Positions 18,467 to 28,464 of a stretch of DNA of 64,000 nucleotides are shown here, in pieces (positions within the stretch are counted from its first letter, which is position 1; each line of letters begins with the position of its first letter). Source of the DNA: Caldifarciminota bacterium (GTDB taxonomy: Bacteria; Hydrothermota; Tepidihabitantia; SM23-42). Location of the stretch: contig CP070705.1 in the NCBI GenBank assembly GCA_020349965.1, positions 278,936 to 342,935 on the forward strand. The letters run 5' to 3'. A model generated the notes under the pieces. It ran no database searches and was not told where the DNA came from. It worked only from the letters and a program-made list of their open reading frames with translations. A program made the position numbers and the translations under genes.

Positions 18467-20678
18467 AGGAATCGTCCAGGGTGTCGGCTTCCGACCTTTC
18501 GTCTACCGTCTGGCAAAGAGTCTTAACCTCAAAGGATTTGTCCGGAACACTACAGACGGCGTCGAGATCGAGATCGAAGGCGCGGATCGTGACATCTCCG
18601 AATTCATCCGGGCACTGCCGGAAAAGAAACCTCCGGCCGCCCGAATCGACAGCATATCCACCAAAGACCCGCAGGATATTCGGCGATATGATGAGTTTTC
18701 CATCGTGGAGAGTAAGGTCTCCAAAGGCTTCACACAAATAAGCCCCGACATCGCGACATGCTCCGACTGCCTCGGTGAGATGGCGGATCCCCAAGACCGC
18801 CGCTACGCTTTTGCCTTCATCAACTGTACTAATTGCGGCCCGCGCTTTTCGATAATCACAGAAACACCGTATGACCGCGCACGCACTTCGATGCGGACGT
18901 TCAAGATGTGCACTACCTGCACCGAAGAATTCCATGAAGTTTCGGACCGCAGGTTCCACGCACAGCCTGATTGTTGTCACAAATGCGGCCCAGAGTACCG
19001 CCTATTCTCCATCGCCGGCAGAGAAATCAAAACCGATGATCCAATAGGAAAGACTGCAGGATTGATCAAAGAAGGTGAAATCGTTGCGATAAAAGGAATC
19101 GGAGGCTTCCACATCGCCTGTGATGCACAGAACTGCAAGACCGTAGCACGGTTGAGAGAACTGAAGAACAGACCTACAAAACCCTTGGCAGTGATGGCAC
19201 GGTCCGATTTTGCAGATACGGTCGCCCAAGTAAGTAACTGCGAAAGGAAGATCCTCGAATCCCCGGTCGCGCCCATCATGCTGCTCAAGAAAAGAAAGGG
19301 CGGATTATGCGAAAACATCGCGCCAAAGAACCCTTACCTCGGTATCATGTTCCCCTACGCGCCTGTCCACCACCTACTTTTGAGAGAAATACCGTGCCTC
19401 GTAATGACAAGCGGGAATATCCAAGATGAACCCATCGCCAAGCACCGAGCCAGTGTCACCAAGAAATTGCGTTCAATCGTTTCTTTTTACCTCGATCATG
19501 ACCGCAACATCGAAAATCGAAACGATGATTCGATCGGATATTACATACCGAAGCGCGGCTTCTCGATGATCCGAAGATCCCGGGGATATGTGCCCATACC
19601 AATCCGGATGCCGATCAGCGCAAGACCGACCTTGGCCGTAGGACCTTTCTTGAAAAACACGTTCACCCTCGCACGAAGGCGAGATGCATATGTATCTCCT
19701 CACATTGGTGATCTCGACAACCTCGATACGATGGAATTCTTCGAGGAAATGGTCGCGAAATACAGACGCTGGTTCAGAATCGATCCGCGTCTCATCGTCC
19801 ACGACCTACATCCGGATTACCTTTCGACAAAGATTGCCAAGAACATGCCTGGCAACAAGATAGGCGTGCAGCACCACGTTGCCCATTTTGTTTCGTGCCT
19901 GGCAGAGAATAATGTGTTGGAGAAGAGCATAGGCATCATCTTCGACGGGACGGGGTATGGGTCCGACGGCAAAGTCTGGGGGGGAGAATTTTTCATTGGC
20001 GACATCTATCAACAACGGAGAGCAGCGCATCTGCAATATCTGCCTTTGCCCGGCGGCGAATCGAGTATCAATAAGCCGTATCGAATAGCGGTTGCATATG
20101 TACACACTCTACTGCAGGAAAGATTACACATCGCCCCCGAGAGTGAAATTGAAACCATACTCAGGATGATCGATTCAAAGCACAGTGTGATCAACACATC
20201 GAGCATGGGCAGGCTATTTGATTGTGTTTCCGCAATGCTCGGGATAACGACTGAGATAACGTATGAGGCGGAGGCTGCGATAAACCTCGAACACGCCGCG
20301 GATCCGACTGTAATTGATCACTATCCGTACTCGCTACGCGAAACGGAACCGATGATCATCGAAATAGAGAAAACTCTAAGGTCCATCAGAAAACATATCG
20401 AGTCCGGAATCCCCTCAGCGGCCATCTCTGCCAGATTTCATCGCACGATCGGAGAATTCTCGTATGAGGTGGCGGACAGGCTGAGAGAAAAACACGATCT
20501 CCATTCTGTTTGCCTGTCAGGCGGCGTATTCCAGAATCGCCATCTTCTAAGTTTGATGATCGAGCGGTTCGAGAAAGGCGGGTTCAAGATCTACACGCAC
20601 CGCAACCTTCCGACCAACGACGGGTGCATATCTTATGGCCAGGTGATCGCTGCAAACGCACAAGAGAGGTCAAGATAA
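18438..20678 (+). CDS. hypF: carbamoyltransferase HypF
   Basis: 746 residues, full length. Domains in order: acylphosphatase (GIVQGVGFRPFVYRLA, residues ~10-25), two zinc-finger pairs (CSDC...CTNC, CTTC...CHKC, ~105-185), a YrdC-like domain (~200-380) and a Kae1/TobZ-like C-terminal domain with HHVAH (~475) and SLSGGVFQNRHLL-type stretches (~695). HypF makes the thiocarbamate that becomes the CN ligands of the NiFe centre. hypD and hypE are not in this window; hypC follows at 22197. Confidence 0.95.
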   Translation: MPGRKKISIKGIVQGVGFRPFVYRLAKSLNLKGFVRNTTDGVEIEIEGADRDISEFIRALPEKKPPAARIDSISTKDPQDIRRYDEFSIVESKVSKGFTQISPDIATCSDCLGEMADPQDRRYAFAFINCTNCGPRFSIITETPYDRARTSMRTFKMCTTCTEEFHEVSDRRFHAQPDCCHKCGPEYRLFSIAGREIKTDDPIGKTAGLIKEGEIVAIKGIGGFHIACDAQNCKTVARLRELKNRPTKPLAVMARSDFADTVAQVSNCERKILESPVAPIMLLKKRKGGLCENIAPKNPYLGIMFPYAPVHHLLLREIPCLVMTSGNIQDEPIAKHRASVTKKLRSIVSFYLDHDRNIENRNDDSIGYYIPKRGFSMIRRSRGYVPIPIRMPISARPTLAVGPFLKNTFTLARRRDAYVSPHIGDLDNLDTMEFFEEMVAKYRRWFRIDPRLIVHDLHPDYLSTKIAKNMPGNKIGVQHHVAHFVSCLAENNVLEKSIGIIFDGTGYGSDGKVWGGEFFIGDIYQQRRAAHLQYLPLPGGESSINKPYRIAVAYVHTLLQERLHIAPESEIETILRMIDSKHSVINTSSMGRLFDCVSAMLGITTEITYEAEAAINLEHAADPTVIDHYPYSLRETEPMIIEIEKTLRSIRKHIESGIPSAAISARFHRTIGEFSYEVADRLREKHDLHSVCLSGGVFQNRHLLSLMIERFEKGGFKIYTHRNLPTNDGCISYGQVIAANAQERSR

Positions 20679-20679
20679 G

Positions 20680-22092
20680 ATGCTCAACCGGACATTGAAA
20701 GACTTCCTGCGTCTCGATTGGACGACGATGCCCAACCTGCCCTGGTTCATTCTGATTTTCCTTTGCTCGCACATTCCGATGCTCTTTCTCGGGTTCGGAC
20801 TCGATCCAGACGCCTGGCGCATTGCCAACACGGCTTTTGACTTGAGACACCATCTGGTCTACCATGCATCACGGTTTCCCGGTTACCCGGTACCTGAATT
20901 CTTGAATACAGTGGTAATCGATTTCGGATATCATGCAACAAACAGCCTGACAATGCTGCTGTCACTTCTCTCCGCCCTTGCCTTCGGCAGGATCCTCAGA
21001 GAGGCCGACAACGAAGAAAAAGGGCTCCTTGTACTCACCTATGCATTCCTGCCTCTGGTGTGGATTAACAGCACCAACACCATGGACTACATGTGGTCGC
21101 TGAGCTTCATCATCCTCACCTGGCTGTTCATTATAAAGGAAAGGTACGTCGTTGCCGGACTCCTACTGGCCATGGCCGCCGGCTCGCGAGCGGCATCGGC
21201 GGCGTTCGTCATACCTTTTTTTTATCTCCTCCACAGCCGGGGTTCCGCAAGAGCACCAATCGTAAGATTTTTGCTCACTTTTTTCGCAACCTCTGTATTC
21301 ATCTATATGCCTTTGTTAGTGACATACGGTTTGTCTTTCATCCACCGCTACCCCTCCCATACAGGGATACTGCAGATCGGCTACCAGGCACTGAAGTATT
21401 ACGGCCTGCCCTCCATCATACTGCTGACGATCATTCTATTGGCTGTGGCTCGAAACCTCAACAAGGTAAGCGTGAAACTCGACAAGGTCGGCATTTTCTC
21501 CTTGCTGTCAATCACCACAATTCTCGTCACATTCTTCCTTGCACCCTATCAGATCGAATACCTGATCCCGCTTGTTCCGTTCGGTCTCATGTTGACCCAG
21601 CACTTGGGAAGAAGATCCCTCTTCATCTTACTTTGCTGCGCACTGATGCTCCACTCTTTCGTGAACATCGGTAGCATCGAGCATACCGGTGATGGACGCA
21701 TTACGATCCAGACCCTTGACGCGGGTGCAGTGATCAAGAATTTTGCGGCACGAAGAAAACAGTTGGCATATGCTCGTATGCTCGCGAAGGTTGAGCTGCC
21801 AAAGAACAGTGTAGCAATCGTCGGAACCTGGTTGCCCATCGTAGCGTATCTCGACGAAAGGATCTCCTCATCCGCGAAGGCAAAGCAAATGTTCGACAGC
21901 AACCTGCCGCGGGCAGGTCTTTGGAACTTTGCAAAAAACATTCACTACAGATACCTGATCGACCGCGACGAGTTAAGACAACTGCAGCAGAGCGGCCACC
22001 TTATATTCTATACAGAGGGTATTCGCGCATTCACACGGGACATATATGGCTACGACATTAATGAATATGGAGCAATACTGCTCGACATCTGA
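20680..22092 (+). CDS. polytopic membrane protein, GT39/ArnT-like glycosyltransferase
   Basis: 470 residues with about 10-11 predicted membrane helices. The first periplasmic loop has an acidic LGFGLDPDAWRIANTAFDL stretch, as in polyprenol-phosphate-sugar-dependent GT-C transferases, where an Asp is catalytic. A C-terminal soluble part (~350-470) follows. It starts 1 nt after the hypF stop. The polyprenol-phosphate mannosyltransferase at 14478 could make its donor; the acceptor is unknown. The family assignment rests on topology and the acidic loop only. Confidence 0.6.
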   Translation: MLNRTLKDFLRLDWTTMPNLPWFILIFLCSHIPMLFLGFGLDPDAWRIANTAFDLRHHLVYHASRFPGYPVPEFLNTVVIDFGYHATNSLTMLLSLLSALAFGRILREADNEEKGLLVLTYAFLPLVWINSTNTMDYMWSLSFIILTWLFIIKERYVVAGLLLAMAAGSRAASAAFVIPFFYLLHSRGSARAPIVRFLLTFFATSVFIYMPLLVTYGLSFIHRYPSHTGILQIGYQALKYYGLPSIILLTIILLAVARNLNKVSVKLDKVGIFSLLSITTILVTFFLAPYQIEYLIPLVPFGLMLTQHLGRRSLFILLCCALMLHSFVNIGSIEHTGDGRITIQTLDAGAVIKNFAARRKQLAYARMLAKVELPKNSVAIVGTWLPIVAYLDERISSSAKAKQMFDSNLPRAGLWNFAKNIHYRYLIDRDELRQLQQSGHLIFYTEGIRAFTRDIYGYDINEYGAILLDI

Positions 22093-22140
22093 CAGTATCG
22101 ACGCCCGCCTTGTCTGATCTAGGAAGAAAGAACACTCTGC

Positions 22141-22168
22141 TTGAATTGTGGCCACGCATGTATATAAT
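22141..22168 (+). promoter_or_regulatory. promoter of hypC
   Basis: TTGAAT (22141-22146), 16-nt spacer, TATAAT (22163-22168). The ATG lies 28 nt further on, so the mRNA should have a ~20-nt leader with an AAAGGA element. Confidence 0.65.
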
Positions 22169-22196
22169 AAATGGAAGAAAGGACGGTTATTGACAT

Positions 22197-22418
22197 ATGT
22201 GTTTGGGTGTTGTTGGACGGATCGATGAAATCCACGGTGAAACTGCAACTGCCGAGATCCTTGGTGTTAGACGTCAAATATCCATTGTGCTCGTTCCTGA
22301 GGCTAAGATCAATGACTACGTCATGATACATGCCGGCTTCGCCATTAACATCATGGATGCCAGAGACGCACGCGAAACCGAAGAACTGATCAGCGAGGTA
22401 CTGAAGTACTCAAGGTAG
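22197..22418 (+). CDS. hypC: hydrogenase assembly chaperone HypC
   Basis: 73 residues. The N-terminal MCLGVVGRI is diagnostic of HypC/HybG: Cys2 carries the Fe(CN)2CO precursor in a complex with HypD and then binds the large subunit. The later DYVMIHAGFAINIMD stretch also matches. It has its own promoter, about 100 nt after the hypABF-GT39 run. Confidence 0.93.
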   Translation: MCLGVVGRIDEIHGETATAEILGVRRQISIVLVPEAKINDYVMIHAGFAINIMDARDARETEELISEVLKYSR

Positions 22419-22455
22419 AATAGTCGGCTCCACGCATGGCAGCAGGAGGTAATTC

Positions 22456-23712
22456 ATTCTTATTTTCTTGGCCGTAATACTGGGAATTGACTTCCCAATT
22501 TCTGTCAATATCGAATCGCAACACGGTTCGGCCGTGCAGTATGCCACAGACAAGTTCTACGTATTCTGGCAAGACCTTCGTTTTTACCCATCCGACCGCT
22601 CGACATTTGTCGCGAGGGTCAGCGAGGAAGGACAGGTACTCGACCCCGATGGTATCGTGCTAATGCGTGATCGAACCGTGAGCGTCGATGCCGCTTATGA
22701 CGGCATCAATTTCCTGGTCGTCGTCCAGGACAGTTGCTGAAGTATGGCAGACATCTTCGGCGTGCGTGCCACGGCCGACCTGGAGATTCTCGACACGCTG
22801 ATCATCATCTGCAACAACCCAGGCGCTCAGACCCATCCCGCAGTCGTTTTCGACGGACAGAACTATGTCGTGGTATACCTTGAAGGTGTCATCGATTCAC
22901 GCAGCGGTTCCGTCAAGGTTCAACGTATCAGCCCTCACGGTATTGTCATGGACAACGGCATCAACATCGGAGTCGGCGATGACCAACCGGATATCGCTTT
23001 TGACGGAAATCGATGCCTCGTTGTCTGGCCACAAGAATACGTCGGGCTCCAGGGACGTTTCATCAATGGTTCTGGCCAGCCTGAAGGACCGGTCATTGAT
23101 ATATCCACCACGCAAGCCATTTCAACCCTGCCGACCTTAGACTTCGGATCTCAGTACTACCTCGTGGTATGGTCTGATTTCTGCGACGCCGGCACAGATC
23201 TCGACGTATACGGCCAACTCATATCCCCGACCGGCAATCTCGTCGGGATCCGGATTGGAATTGCCGATGGTATTCAGAGTCAACATTCCCCGTACGCGAT
23301 CTGGGCCAATGGCCGTTATCTGGTGGTATGGACAGAGGGTGCAAATACGATATACGGACGCTTCATCACTGCCCAAGGCGCGCCTCAGGGCCTCCCATTC
23401 CCTATTTCAGATATCACACCATACGAGCGGCAGCATCCGGCAGTCACTGCCGGTTCACAAAATTACCTGGTAGTTTGGAATGAATTCCACGATGACTTTG
23501 ATCTCTACGGAAACCTCGATACGAACGTCGGCATAGAGGAATGCCACTTCAGTACACCTCGGATCACGACCCAAGTCGGAAAGTACGTCCGGCAAGGCAG
23601 CAGGATGTATGACATAAATGGAAGGGTCGTCTCAAAGATCAATGTCGGCCCTGGAGTCTATTTCATTGAGGGTGAAGATAAGACAATCAGCAAGATCGTC
23701 GTCGTTAGATGA
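22456..23712 (+). pseudogene. secreted repeat protein with sorting domain, interrupted by one in-frame TGA
   Basis: A single reading frame encodes two parts split by TGA at 22738-22740. Both sides carry the same repeat (P-x-hydrophobic-x-DGxNYLVVWxD...DIYGxxx), and the stop falls inside one unit: FLVVVQDSC, stop, SMADIFGVRA. The C-terminal end (SRMYDINGRVVSKINVGPGVYFIE...KIVVVR) is a type IX-like sorting domain. The first part alone would be ~94 residues with no sorting signal. An AGGAGG at 22444-22449 is 6 nt before an ATT at 22456, which gives a good signal peptide (ILIFLAVILG); TTG at 22468 is the alternative. A recent nonsense mutation, a sequencing error or read-through are all possible. 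Confidence 0.7.
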
Positions 23713-23730
23713 CGATATGCCGATACGACA

Positions 23731-24483
23731 CTAGTGGGATAGGAAACGCAGAATCTCGGGCAGAGCAGTGCCGGCTTTTGCCCGCACTGAAACATGGACG
23801 ATTTCGCTGATCGGAGTAGGTTCCGGGTTTACCTCAATTGTCTTTAACCCCTGCCTTATCGCAATTTCAGGGATACCTGCAGCCGGCCAGACCACACCCG
23901 AGGTTCCGCAGAACAGTGCAACCCCCGCCGTTCTCAGGAAGGTCAACGCTTCATTCCATATTTCGGAAGGAATGATTTCACCGAACCAAACGACATCGGG
24001 CCTCAACAAAGCTCCGCACGTACACCTGGGCAGACTGTCCTTAACCGAGCGCACGTCCTTGGAATCCCGCTTCGCTCCACATCTGGAGCACTTCTTACGG
24101 AAGATATTGCCATGAATTTCGCGCACGTTTCGAGTCCCTGCACGACGATGTAGATCGTCGACATTCTGCGTGAGCAGTAGGAAATTTTCCATTCGTCTTT
24201 CCAATCGGACGAGAGCATGATGCGCGGCGTTCGGCTTCGCTCTCAGAATAATATCCTGACGCCACCGGTACCATTCCCACACCAGCGCCGGATTGCGGGC
24301 AAAAGCATGAGGAGTTGCCAGGTCTTGTACAGAATATTTCCTCCAGAGACCATTGGCTCCGCGGAATGTCGGAATACCGCTTTCTGCCGAGATCCCGGCA
24401 CCGGTCATGACGAACAGGGAATCCGTGTCCTGCAGAAACTCCGCTGCCCGACGAATAACGTTTTCGTTCGGATCAATTGCCAT
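23731..24483 (-). CDS. cobB: NAD-dependent protein deacylase, sirtuin family
   Basis: 250 residues, Sir2 class. Visible are the NAD-binding GAGISAESGIPTFRGANGLW (~residues 22-41), TQNVDDLHRRAG with the catalytic-site His in REIHGNIF (~118), a four-Cys zinc site (CSRCG...CTCG) and RPDVVWFGE. It removes acetyl or acyl groups from lysines and uses NAD. No promoter is seen directly upstream, and it probably shares the transcript of the two genes before it. Confidence 0.92.
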   Translation of the reverse strand: MAIDPNENVIRRAAEFLQDTDSLFVMTGAGISAESGIPTFRGANGLWRKYSVQDLATPHAFARNPALVWEWYRWRQDIILRAKPNAAHHALVRLERRMENFLLLTQNVDDLHRRAGTRNVREIHGNIFRKKCSRCGAKRDSKDVRSVKDSLPRCTCGALLRPDVVWFGEIIPSEIWNEALTFLRTAGVALFCGTSGVVWPAAGIPEIAIRQGLKTIEVNPEPTPISEIVHVSVRAKAGTALPEILRFLSH

Positions 24484-24544
24484 TTACTGCGTCACGCATT
24501 TCGCACTGATCCCCGTCAGCAGTATCGATCGAATGCGGGGAGAA

Positions 24545-25138
24545 TCAGAATTTGTAGTAGAGGCCTATCTTGCCATCACTCGTATCGAACCCGAACCTGT
24601 CGGTCTGGGCGAAGACAAGTACATCGACGACAGAAATGATACGATTTATGATCGCAAATCCGGGCATGAAGGAGGCGCGACGCCTGTGCTCGCGTGATTG
24701 CCTCCGCTTGTCCCAATAGGAACTGCGGCTCGTAAGACTGTCCCATGCCCACTCGTCGTCTCCGAAGTAGGAGTGCATCTCTATGTATTCCTGCTGCAGC
24801 TCCGGATTGTCAGGGTAATAGAGGCTGGCGTACCGTTCCACAGAAAGATTGTAATCAGCAGAGGTCAGGTAATCCTCGACGGCATCGAAATACTCATCGT
24901 CACTACGCCCAGGATTTGCACCGGCATGCTCCACGGCAAATGCTCTTGCCGAGCCATCAAGACGATCACCCCAGTAGTTGAATCCGATATACGACAACCA
25001 GATCGCTCCTTCAACGACGAAAAAGGTCTGGGCCTTTGCCCGCTCTCCATTGACCATCTGACCTAGACCGGGAATGAAAATCGACGCCATCACAGGGTTC
25101 AGCCCCTGCATAATTATGAGTGAAATACCTAACAGCAC
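24545..25138 (-). CDS. small membrane protein, DUF5683-like
   Basis: 197 residues with a hydrophobic segment at the N-terminus containing IPGLGQMVNGERAKAQTFFVVEGAIWLSYIG. This PGLGQ-x-Y/V-x-G-(x)n-G pattern resembles DUF5683-type small membrane proteins of Bacteroidota/Fibrobacterota-like diderms. A charged middle (~60-150) and a last hydrophobic segment with an aromatic end (LYYKF) follow. The GTG start is supported by AGGAGG at 25144-25149, which overlaps the end of the protease gene. Function unknown. Confidence 0.65.
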   Translation of the reverse strand: MLLGISLIIMQGLNPVMASIFIPGLGQMVNGERAKAQTFFVVEGAIWLSYIGFNYWGDRLDGSARAFAVEHAGANPGRSDDEYFDAVEDYLTSADYNLSVERYASLYYPDNPELQQEYIEMHSYFGDDEWAWDSLTSRSSYWDKRRQSREHRRRASFMPGFAIINRIISVVDVLVFAQTDRFGFDTSDGKIGLYYKF

Positions 25139-25146
25139 AAAACCTC

Positions 25147-28100
25147 CTATCTTAGAACGGCGAATTTCTTGAATTTGACTTCACTCCTGTTCCCATTCTG
25201 TGCTTTCACGCGAAGGATGTACATACCATTGGTCTGCCTGGTGAAATCGAATTCAACCTCATTATATTCATTTCCGGTCACACTCGATAACCTTGCTTCA
25301 CCGATCATACGACCCGTAATATCGAGTATTTGGACGGTCACGTCGGCAGCTTCACTGACAAAGAACCGTGCATATGCAAAGTTCCTGACGGGTGAAGGAT
25401 ACATGTAGAGATTCCCCAGCAGTGTACTTGCAACCTGGACCTCTGGCAGCACGCCGGTATAGAGTCCCGCGTTATTCGGCGCGTTCATGTAACCATTCCA
25501 CGAATAACCGCTGCCAGGGAAATCCCAAACGTAAAGTTTACCGAGATTGCTGCCACATGCAAGCTCGATATCACCATCACCGTCGAGGTCAAGGATCACC
25601 CCGGGACTGGAAAAACCACCCGTACCGAACAGCGGGGAGAAACTGAATTCGCGGTTACGGTCATTTACGATCTTCAAACAGCCGCTGCCCAAGGAATCCG
25701 TCGTTCCCATTCCGAAGGCGATCTCCTCGCTACCGCTGCCATCAAGGTCGGCGACCAACAAAGGATACAGTAAAACATCGTCATAGTGCACAGGAAAATT
25801 GTTGACCAAAGTACCATTTCTGTTGGTCGCATAGAGCGTCCTGCTGCTATTCGGCATTATGATCTCAAGATATCCGTCCCCGTCGATATCTGCCAGGGCA
25901 GGGGTGTAGTAGAAGGTGGTATCGATCAAGATATCGAATTTCGCCTCGAGCGTATCTTGATCATATACATATATTGTGCCGTAGCCGTTGATAATTACCG
26001 CCTCACTGTCACCGTCACGGTCGATATCACCGACCACCGGCGATGCGTAGGTGAGCATATTATGGCTCGCCTCGGTAAATTCACGGATGACCCCCTGTCC
26101 GTCGAGGAACCAGAATCGGCCGTCAGAACCCAGGACGCCGATCCGGCGATCCGCCTCACTGAATACGCACGGCGTAGAGAGCAGCTCCGTATTCAAATAG
26201 ATGGGATAGTCACCGAAATTCTGGCCGCTGCCTGTGAGACAATAAAGATAACGATCCTTGCTTCCGAAGATGATCTCACCTACCTCATCACCATTGATGT
26301 CGAAAATCAGGGGTGCACCGACGATGGCATCGCCAGCGCTAAATGGAAAGCCGGTCAGTGTGGTGAGGTCATGACCATCCAGGCATAACATATCAAAACC
26401 CGACCCGAATGCGATGTCATCGGCACCATCGCCGTTGACATCGCCGACGGCTAGGAACGTCGATATCGACCCGACGAGGCGGCTGGCGTATGGTGTCCCG
26501 TCGTCATTGAATACGTATATCCGATTAGCAGTGGTTGCGACCACGAGTTCCCGATCACCATTCCCATCCAGATCACCGTAGGTTACTTCGCGTATTGCTA
26601 CGCCGTTTTGCACCGTAAGAGGGAACCCGACCTGATATGCGTTGAAACCCAGCGTAATGTCCATCAACGTATCGAGCATCGAAAGAACGTTGATGTCGAT
26701 CATTGATTTGCCGTAGTATGAATCGGAATTGGGTTCTGTAAAAGGACCGAAGTGATGATTGGAACGATTGCTGTCGTCGACAAAAAATAAATCATATCTG
26801 GAGCCGTAGTACTCAAGTGAATCACCAAAAAAATACGCATCAAAATGCTGAATCCCGTCGGCTTCTTCGAGATCGACCCCTTTGTGGAAAGGGTCGACCT
26901 GTATCTCATTCGATGCATAGTATGCATCGACGATGTTGTCATCGATGTGCCAGATCGCGATACCACTTGCCGGCAGAAAGAAATCGTACTCTCCGTTGTC
27001 GACATAGATGGGTACACCGTCTTCGGCGTCGATGATGATCGTATCCGGATGTAGTATGTCCTGTTGACGGTTTTCTATGAGATAGAATTCGGTTTCCGAA
27101 ATGGGTACCTTGATCATCGTCTGGCCGGCCAACCCATATTGGGTGGTATCAATTGAAGATGCACGTATCGACAGGGCGGCTGTGGGTTCGGTCACCACCT
27201 GCGGACTGACCCAACCCATATCATACCTGGTCCAGGCACCCATGTTCGCCGGGATGGAACCTTCGGGGGCCCCCGCACCAGGACTGCCAACCCATCCGCC
27301 TGTGCCCATCAAATCAAAAGCGCCGACTCCATTTGACCATCCGGTGATATCGTAAAGGTCTGGCAAATTAAGGATGTGGCCGAACTCATGGACAATAGTT
27401 CCGACCGCGCCAACCATATATTGGTCCACGCGTGCCATCTCGGAATTCACGCTAACCGGAGAGTTGATCGTATCAGTGCCAGCATTCGCAAGGATATACG
27501 GTACGCCCAGATAAAATTCGAGTGCGCCGGGTGGTATTGTCGCCGAGGGGATATCACAAAACCGCATAAAATTGATACTGGTCTGCCATTGTGTCCCGGC
27601 ATGGAAGATGATGATTGCATCGTAATCTGAAAAATCGACGGACTCATCCTGATCAGCAGCAGCAATGGCATCGGAGAGTATTCTAACTAACCCCATCTCC
27701 ATCGCGTAGGTATTGTAGTAGATAAGACCGTTGTCCGCATCATATTCGACGAAGCCACTGTAATAACGCATCTTGTGCGGCAATTGATAGCTTTGCAGAT
27801 TGTGGTCCGGTTTCACCGTGTACGTTACGTTGCACTGGCCAAACGAGTTAACCCTGTAGTAATTGCTCAGGAATTCCATCTGACGCGAGAAATAGACACC
27901 GCTGTGCGGTGGATCGTAGTAAAGGCCATCATCCGGTGTGCCATATCCCGTCATATCCATTTTGCCGTCGCCGGTCGTACACACCTCATCATCCTCGACA
28001 AATTCAACCTTGAGCACGAGTATGTTCAGGTCCTGCCTTCCTTTGACAGGAGGCAGTTTTGGAAAACCTCCGAACAACTTCGGGCTGGTGAACCGACGGA

Positions 28101-28260
28101 CAGGCATCGTATAGGTCTCCATTTGGGAAGAAAATTGCAGTGTCAAATTGGGGGCCGGCGGCGGTGTCTGCATAATACCGCCCGGCGCGTTTCTGACGAT
28201 TTTGACCTGGATTGAAAATCCCAAGTGCGTTAGAAACAGCAATATCAACATCCTATTCAA
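25147..28260 (-). CDS. secreted M6-type metalloprotease with FG-GAP repeats and sorting domain
   Basis: About 1037 residues. After a signal peptide (LILLFLTHLGFSI) comes a peptidase of the immune-inhibitor-A/M6 type with the zinc motif HEFGHILNLPD near residue 290. From ~560 to 900 there are FG-GAP/VCBS-type repeats with Ca-loop patterns (DLDGNGDREL, DVNGDGADDIAFG, DIDGDGYLEI). The last ~85 residues (MYPSPVRNFAYARFF...VQILDITGRMIGEA...NGMYILRV) are a type IX-like sorting domain. I prefer the TTG at 28260 because GGAGGT lies just upstream; ATG at 28272 would place that site inside the gene. It probably digests external protein. Confidence 0.85.
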   Translation of the reverse strand: MNRMLILLFLTHLGFSIQVKIVRNAPGGIMQTPPPAPNLTLQFSSQMETYTMPVRRFTSPKLFGGFPKLPPVKGRQDLNILVLKVEFVEDDEVCTTGDGKMDMTGYGTPDDGLYYDPPHSGVYFSRQMEFLSNYYRVNSFGQCNVTYTVKPDHNLQSYQLPHKMRYYSGFVEYDADNGLIYYNTYAMEMGLVRILSDAIAAADQDESVDFSDYDAIIIFHAGTQWQTSINFMRFCDIPSATIPPGALEFYLGVPYILANAGTDTINSPVSVNSEMARVDQYMVGAVGTIVHEFGHILNLPDLYDITGWSNGVGAFDLMGTGGWVGSPGAGAPEGSIPANMGAWTRYDMGWVSPQVVTEPTAALSIRASSIDTTQYGLAGQTMIKVPISETEFYLIENRQQDILHPDTIIIDAEDGVPIYVDNGEYDFFLPASGIAIWHIDDNIVDAYYASNEIQVDPFHKGVDLEEADGIQHFDAYFFGDSLEYYGSRYDLFFVDDSNRSNHHFGPFTEPNSDSYYGKSMIDINVLSMLDTLMDITLGFNAYQVGFPLTVQNGVAIREVTYGDLDGNGDRELVVATTANRIYVFNDDGTPYASRLVGSISTFLAVGDVNGDGADDIAFGSGFDMLCLDGHDLTTLTGFPFSAGDAIVGAPLIFDINGDEVGEIIFGSKDRYLYCLTGSGQNFGDYPIYLNTELLSTPCVFSEADRRIGVLGSDGRFWFLDGQGVIREFTEASHNMLTYASPVVGDIDRDGDSEAVIINGYGTIYVYDQDTLEAKFDILIDTTFYYTPALADIDGDGYLEIIMPNSSRTLYATNRNGTLVNNFPVHYDDVLLYPLLVADLDGSGSEEIAFGMGTTDSLGSGCLKIVNDRNREFSFSPLFGTGGFSSPGVILDLDGDGDIELACGSNLGKLYVWDFPGSGYSWNGYMNAPNNAGLYTGVLPEVQVASTLLGNLYMYPSPVRNFAYARFFVSEAADVTVQILDITGRMIGEARLSSVTGNEYNEVEFDFTRQTNGMYILRVKAQNGNRSEVKFKKFAVLR

Positions 28261-28382
28261 AATAACCTCCATAATTTATCTCAGTAGACCATCCAATAAA
28301 AACTTCGAGCGGGCTTCATCTTACATACAATTGTGCATTCTCTTCGTCATCTGCGGGAAAGCGAAGCATCTCCATTGGCCTA

Positions 28383-28410
28383 ATTATAGTAACATACCAT
28401 ATGCTGTCAA
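28383..28410 (-). promoter_or_regulatory. promoter of the M6 protease operon
   Basis: Minus-strand TTGACA (28410-28405), 16-nt spacer, TATAAT (28388-28383). The predicted start gives a ~115-nt leader ending in GGAGGT. Confidence 0.75.
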
Positions 28411-28464
28411 GATGAAGAACGCACGCAAAGATGCCCCGCCAGGAAAACACCCGGCGCCGGACTA

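Noticed and set aside
22738-22740. TGA as a selenocysteine codon in the repeat protein
   Set aside because: No redox motif fits a secreted repeat protein, no SECIS-like hairpin is obvious, and TGA serves as a normal stop in many genes here.
25786-26388. 200-residue plus-strand frame inside the M6 protease gene
   Set aside because: It mirrors the repetitive FG-GAP coding region on the other strand and shows no domain.
28273-28464. Extra gene between tamB and the protease
   Set aside because: No supported frame on either strand; the space holds a promoter and leader.
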